Source: Heterocephalus glaber (lineage: Eukaryota > Chordata > Mammalia > Rodentia > Bathyergidae). From it: a stretch of 64,000 bases of DNA. Of the stretch, positions 49,501 to 55,500 are shown in pieces (positions within the stretch are counted from its first letter, which is position 1; every line of letters begins with the position of its first letter). A model generated the notes under the pieces. It ran no database searches, was not told the DNA's origin, and worked only from the letters and a program-made list of their open reading frames with translations. The position numbers and the translations under genes were made by a program. The stretch spans positions 33,479,661-33,543,660 of the forward strand of contig NW_004624730.1 in NCBI RefSeq assembly GCF_000247695.1, written 5' to 3'.

Positions 49501-52500
49501 AGTTAGGATAGGTGGCTCTGTTCAAATATGTACTTTGGCTATTGTTTGGCAAATGTTCAGTATTAACTTGGGTTTTTATCTTTCACCACAGTGTAATCAT
49601 CTGTTTAAAAAATTACTCAATGTAGAAATAGGGGATTTTTATTTTACTATAAAATATTAAAAGTAGCTTTAAAGCATATCTTCCAGATTAGCAGATTTAT
49701 ACTATTGGTTTTATGGTAACATATTTTATTCCTAAAGGACTGAAAAAAATGTTATGCAGGTTATAGAATTACGAATAATGATCAGAATAGAGAATTTAAG
49801 AGTAATCCAAGGAGCAGGTCATGGTGGTACATGCTTTTAATCCCAGCATTTGGGAGGCTGAGGTGGGAGGAGCTATGAGTTTAAAGCCAGGTTGGGATAC
49901 CTAGTGAGGTCAAGGCCAGCTTAACCTGTGTAGTGAGACCCTGTCTCCAAAAAAAAAGTAATCCAAGGAAAATCAAAGAAGAAATAGGCAACAAAAAGAA
50001 GTATATCATTAAAATAGCTGTATTTAAACATATAATTTTCATTTTCAGGCTTAATTTTCCTTTAATTGTACATTAATTTCTTAGATATATCAACAGATGA
50101 TACATACTTCTAAATCTATTTTGAGTAAGTCGATTGCATGGTCCCAATTACAGTTCAAAAATCTCACTTGTTTATTATCAGATTGCTAGTTATTTCAGAG
50201 TTGTTCACTTTCTTGAATTTTCTTCATGAATATTGATTGGATAGATTACAACCAAAAATAATTACTTGAGGCTTCATTTTACTCAAGTCTGTTGTAGAAA
50301 TTGGAACCCTGCATTACTGTGAACCCAGAAGAATCTGTATAGCTAAAGAAGTGCTAAAAAGTTAGAAGGAAGCCAAGTTTTTACTGATGGGAACAGGACC
50401 GCTAAAAAGTGTACTCAGATCTTTAGCATGGGGGCAGGGAGGGAAGGGAAATAGGATTAAAGGCCGGGGGGGGGTGGTGGTTGTGAAGTGTTGTGTGCAT
50501 GCACCAAGCCGCTATGAGGAACTTGGTCATTATGTGCTAACAAACGTGTACGGTATCGTATATGTATGAATGAAGGGGTCCAAGAGACGCAGGGAAGGGG
50601 AGGGAGGGAAAGGGGATTCAAACAATGTCAGATACACATACCAGCTAACTATGATGAATGTAATCATGTGCTGCAAACGTATACCAATAAAAAAATAAAA
50701 AGTGTGTTTAGATGAACCAAAGACCCAAACACAGTAGCACTATTAATATACTGAAGAATTGTTAGTGTACATAATGGTAGATTTATAATTGCCTGTTTTG
50801 AAAGGAGATAACTGTTAGAATTATTCTTAATTAGAATAATAGTTTATATTTCATCTTCTCCCTTCTCTAAATTTATTTCCACTGTTTTAAATATATTATT
50901 GGTATTTAAAAAAATTTTTATGCCATTCTCAGTTTTAGCTCTCTTTAATTTTCTTCTGCCAATGGACAATCACCCTTGTTTAAAACTGATATTTTGCTGT
51001 GCTGTTTTCTTTTTTCCCCTTGTTTGCCTCTCCTTCCTAACTCAGCCCTTCCTCCCTTCTGAAAAAAGAATAAAAATGAAAAGCCTAGGGTGGGGGATTT
51101 AGCTCAGTGGTTCTGCTGCCTGCCTTGCAAGCTCAAGGTCCTGAGTTCGATCCCTGGTAACAAAAATATATATAAAATAAAAAATAAAAAGTCTAAGTGT
51201 CAGAAAACCAGAGCTAGAGTTTTCTTTTTTGGCTTTTGGAAATAGAGTCTCAGTATGTAGCCCAAGCTGACCTGGAATTTGCAGTGATCCTCCTGCCTCA
51301 GCCTCCCAAGTGCTGGGGTTACAGGTGTGTACCACCACGCCCAGCAAAAACTAGATTTTTAAATAAGAATATAGCAGGCCCTTAAAAGCATTTTGGTAGA
51401 CTTTAGATTCTTTATCCTTTTTGGGGATTGAAGTTTTAAAATATTTTTCATTTTTACCCCCGACCTCCCAGTTTGAATGAGGGAACATTTGTACAGGTAG
51501 GGGCTGTTCTGATTTTACTGTTCTGTGGTGTGGATGACAGCATGTTCATGTGCACTCTCCCAGCCACAAGTTTGTGGTATTCTCAACTAATCACTTTCTC
51601 GGCTGAGGTCATTTGTGAAGTCTAGGAACTGTATTGTTTATAAGCGTGACCTACTTTCTGATGCTGTTTTCTTTTATATATCTTATTCCAAGTACACATT
51701 GACGAAAAACATTATTAAACTTTACCTTGGTAGTCACCGGGATTTTGTTTTCTTTGCTAAAGGCAGACAGGGATGCCTGGTCTGGTGGTGCATACTTGTA
51801 ATCCCAGCACTCTGGGATTTTGAGGCAGGAGTGTCTAAAGGTCAAGCCCAGCCTGGGCAGTTTAGTAACTCAGTGAGACTTTGCCTCAAAATAAAAAAAG
51901 AGCTGGGAATGTAGCTCATTGTGAAGGCCCTGAGTTCAATTCCTAGTATTGGGGTGGTAAAAAGACAAAAAGGGCTGAAGGACACTACAGTTATCTGCTG
52001 GCTGTAGTTGAAGTAGAGAGAGCTAGGTGGCACTTGGATTTCTGCCTTTAACTTTCTCATTTTCTGGGTAAAGGTTGAGAAACATCCTTGCAAACCAGTG
52101 GCAAGGTGTAACTCAAGTTCTTATAATTGTCTGATTTTAGTTTCTTCAGGTTATGTTCCAAACTCTTTTATTAACTCTTGCAGTGTGTCTTCATGTCTTT
52201 GAAACAGACATTTACTTAAAGCATTAGTGAGACATGCCATCTGGAAGAAAGTAGGATACTGAGTCTTATTTCAGTGTCTTTTTGGCAGGGAGGGTATTTT
52301 GAGACAGGGTCTCACTTTGTAGTTTAGACTGGCCTTGACCTCACCATGTAACCCAGGCTGGCCTGGAACTCATGGCAGACCTGCCTCAGCCTCCTGAGTG
52401 CTGGGAATGTCACCCTTGGCATTTCAGTGACATTTTAAATAAAGTGCAAATGAGAATCTCTAGGACCACTGTTTCTCAAAGTGAGGAGAAAAAATTGGTG

Positions 52501-55500
52501 GACTAGGTTTTGGAAATTCATTTTAGCTTCACTTGGAGATTTCTGGTGCATGTTAGTGTATTACAGTTTCTAAAGTCTTGTCATAAACCTATTTACGGGG
52601 CCGGGGACTTAGCTCAGTGATTTCGCCACCTGCTGCCCAAGTGCAAGAACCCGAGTTCGATCCCTGGTAGCAAAAAAAAAAAAAAAGAAACCTACTTAGT
52701 TGTTGAACTACTTTGAGGCTACCCATAACAAATTACTACAAACCGGGAGACTTAAGGCCACAGAAATTTCTTCTTTTATATATAAGTTTTAAAGTCCAGA
52801 AGTTTAAAATCAAGGTGTTGGTTAGGGCCATGTTCTCTCTGAACTCGCTGGGGAAGGATCCTCCCTTGCCTCTTTCTGGTGTCTGGCTATTCCTGTAGTC
52901 CTCAGCTTGTGGCAACATAATTCTGATTTCTTTCCTCATGTTCGCGTGGCCCTCTTTCTTGTGTTTACACATTTCCTGCTCTTAGAATGACACTGGTCAT
53001 TGTATTGTGGATCACCTTACTTGAGTGTGACTTCAGGTTAACTCTGTTATATCCAAAGGGACCCTATTTCCACTGATTCTGGTTGAATATGAATTTGGGG
53101 GGATGTACAATTAGTACATTTTGTGAAACAAAGGTTGTAGTGATCACTGATACCTTTGCATATTCTGAGATACTCGTATGCCAGAGAACACACTTTGAGT
53201 GAGGTACATAAAATACAGATCTTCCTGTAATCATATATCCTGTTGTACCTATTTAGGGAGTTGAAGTGAGTAGGAAAGGGGCCTAAAAATAAATAGAAAG
53301 AATATTATACCCTTCGCCTTGTTTTGTATACTAAAATGTGATTTCTTTATAATTTCACCTTGTTAGAGTTGTCTATATCTTTGGCCCACCGGTTAAAGAA
53401 CCTCCTACAGATGTTACTCCCACTTTCTTGACAACAGGGGTGCTTAGTACTTTACGCCAAGCTGATTTTGAGGCCCATAACATTCTCAGGGAGTCTGGTA
53501 AGTTGATCATTTTGTTTAGTTTTTGGAACCTTAGCATTATGGTTTCCAGCAGGAGGATATAGCTTTTGATTTTTAAATGCTTTTTTTTAAATTGTGAACG
53601 GTTCTGTAATACTGCTTTCTAAATGAAATTTATTTACCTATGTGGCTGTTAGCAGGTATACCTCCAATACTTTGTAGAGTTACTCTGCTCACACTCACAC
53701 AAGCTGAGGGTGAACAAGGCAGTGCTCTTTGTTATTTTAGCTCTCCTATTACAAATAAGTGTCCTTTTCTCATCGGCTTTTCAGTGTCCTTATCATAGTG
53801 CTATGTTTTTTGCATTCTCATGCTTTTTTTAATTTTGCTAAAGTCATTCTCAGGCATAATGCTACAGTGCTGTCTGGGTTCATAAGCACAGGAAGACTGA
53901 TAGACCTTATGAAAAAAAATCTTTATATTAAACTATTCAGTCATGAGTTGTAGTGCTGTGGGTTGTGAGTTTTAAGGTTAATAAATTGACAGTAAATATT
54001 ATATAAGGTGTCTTTAAACAGAAACACAACATGATTATGTACAGATCAGTTTATGAAAATGTATACTTGTATACGTTTGTAACCTTGTATACTCTCTAGG
54101 ACAGTGGTGGTGAACCTGTGACACTGCGCTGCAGCCCACTGTTTATATCATTGAAAGCTCTCAAAGGTTTGCCATTACTGCCCTAGGCGAATGGGTCAGT
54201 GTTTACTAATTCAATGTTTGCCACATAGACTAGGGTATAACTACCTTGAATAATGAAAATTAACTCTCCCTGTATATATCACATCACAAACATCACTGCA
54301 TTGATCAAATTCTATTACTTGTATTTGTGGTTGCATCCACTTAGAATGCTGTGGGAGCACTTGAACTCATGGAGGCCATCTTAACTGTGGTGTGCATGTG
54401 TATATGATTTTAGATACTGTCTGAGAGGACTTACTTGAATTGGGTTAGAGTATTTTTCTGTGGTGTGGTAATTGGTTCTTTACATGTTCCTTTTTCTAGG
54501 GTTTGCTGGGAAAATAAGCCAAATGCCAGTGATTTTGACACCATTACATTTTGATCGGGACCCACTTCAGAAGCAGCCTTCATGCCAGAGATCTGTGGTT
54601 ATTCGAACCTTTATTACTAGTGACTTCATGACTGGTATACCCGCAACACCTGGTAATGAGATCCCTGTGGAGGTAATTTATGTACTTTATTGTTAATGTA
54701 CATTTCAGTACTTCATATATTTTATAATATAGTAACTAGAATAAGGTCTGACAAAGTTGATATTTCTGGAGTTGGTTCTCTGTTCATAAGATAGGTTTAC
54801 TGTTTTTTTCTTTTGTCTTAATACACTTAGCAAGCAGAAAAAGCCCTTAAATTTAATACACTGTCTAGATGTCTGATTTCTGCATAGAAAGTAACTAACT
54901 GTAATCTATAATTTTATCTAACCCTGCTACCTTATAATTTTTCCTAAAAAGAAAATCCTAGGACTGTTAGAAATGAGGCTAAGATTTGTTGGCATTATGG
55001 CCAAATATCCGTGAATTGTTCTGTTACCAATTCCAGTTCATTTTTCAACACTTTCTTCCATCCTGTTTCTCCGCAAAGGGGTTCCAAAGGAGCTATTTAC
55101 ATAATTGCAACTGAAGGTCAAACTGAGAATTTTACTATTTGGTCCAGTTTTCCAATACACTGTTATGAGGCTCTGGTTATAGGTAGATAGCTGGGTTGGC
55201 GAATGTGGCCTGGTAGCTATTTTTCTTTAATGCTCAAATTTGCCAATCTGGCTAGTGAAGTGACCAGGCCATCCTCTCCTCCTATGTTGTTGAGAGTGAT
55301 AATTATTAGAGTGTATCATATAGCACCTTGGTGGCCTCAGAGTTGTATGTTCAAGCCACAGATAATGTACAAAGCATTGTCTTAAACTCATAAATTCACT
55401 AGCTTGGATACTGTAGCCATATCTAATTGCTTGTTAATGTTTTAAAAACACTTGTTGTATATGTTATTATATTGTAAACCCAAAATGTACCAATAAAATA

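Larger units (their letters stand above)
49378..53366 (+). other. GMPS: GMPS intron 13
   Basis: 4.0 kb with B1, ID and B1-ID SINEs and an unclassified A-tailed element. Nothing classifiable at 49378-49800, 49960-50400, 50705-51080, 51350-51765, 51965-52280 and 52690-53366. Confidence 0.9.
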
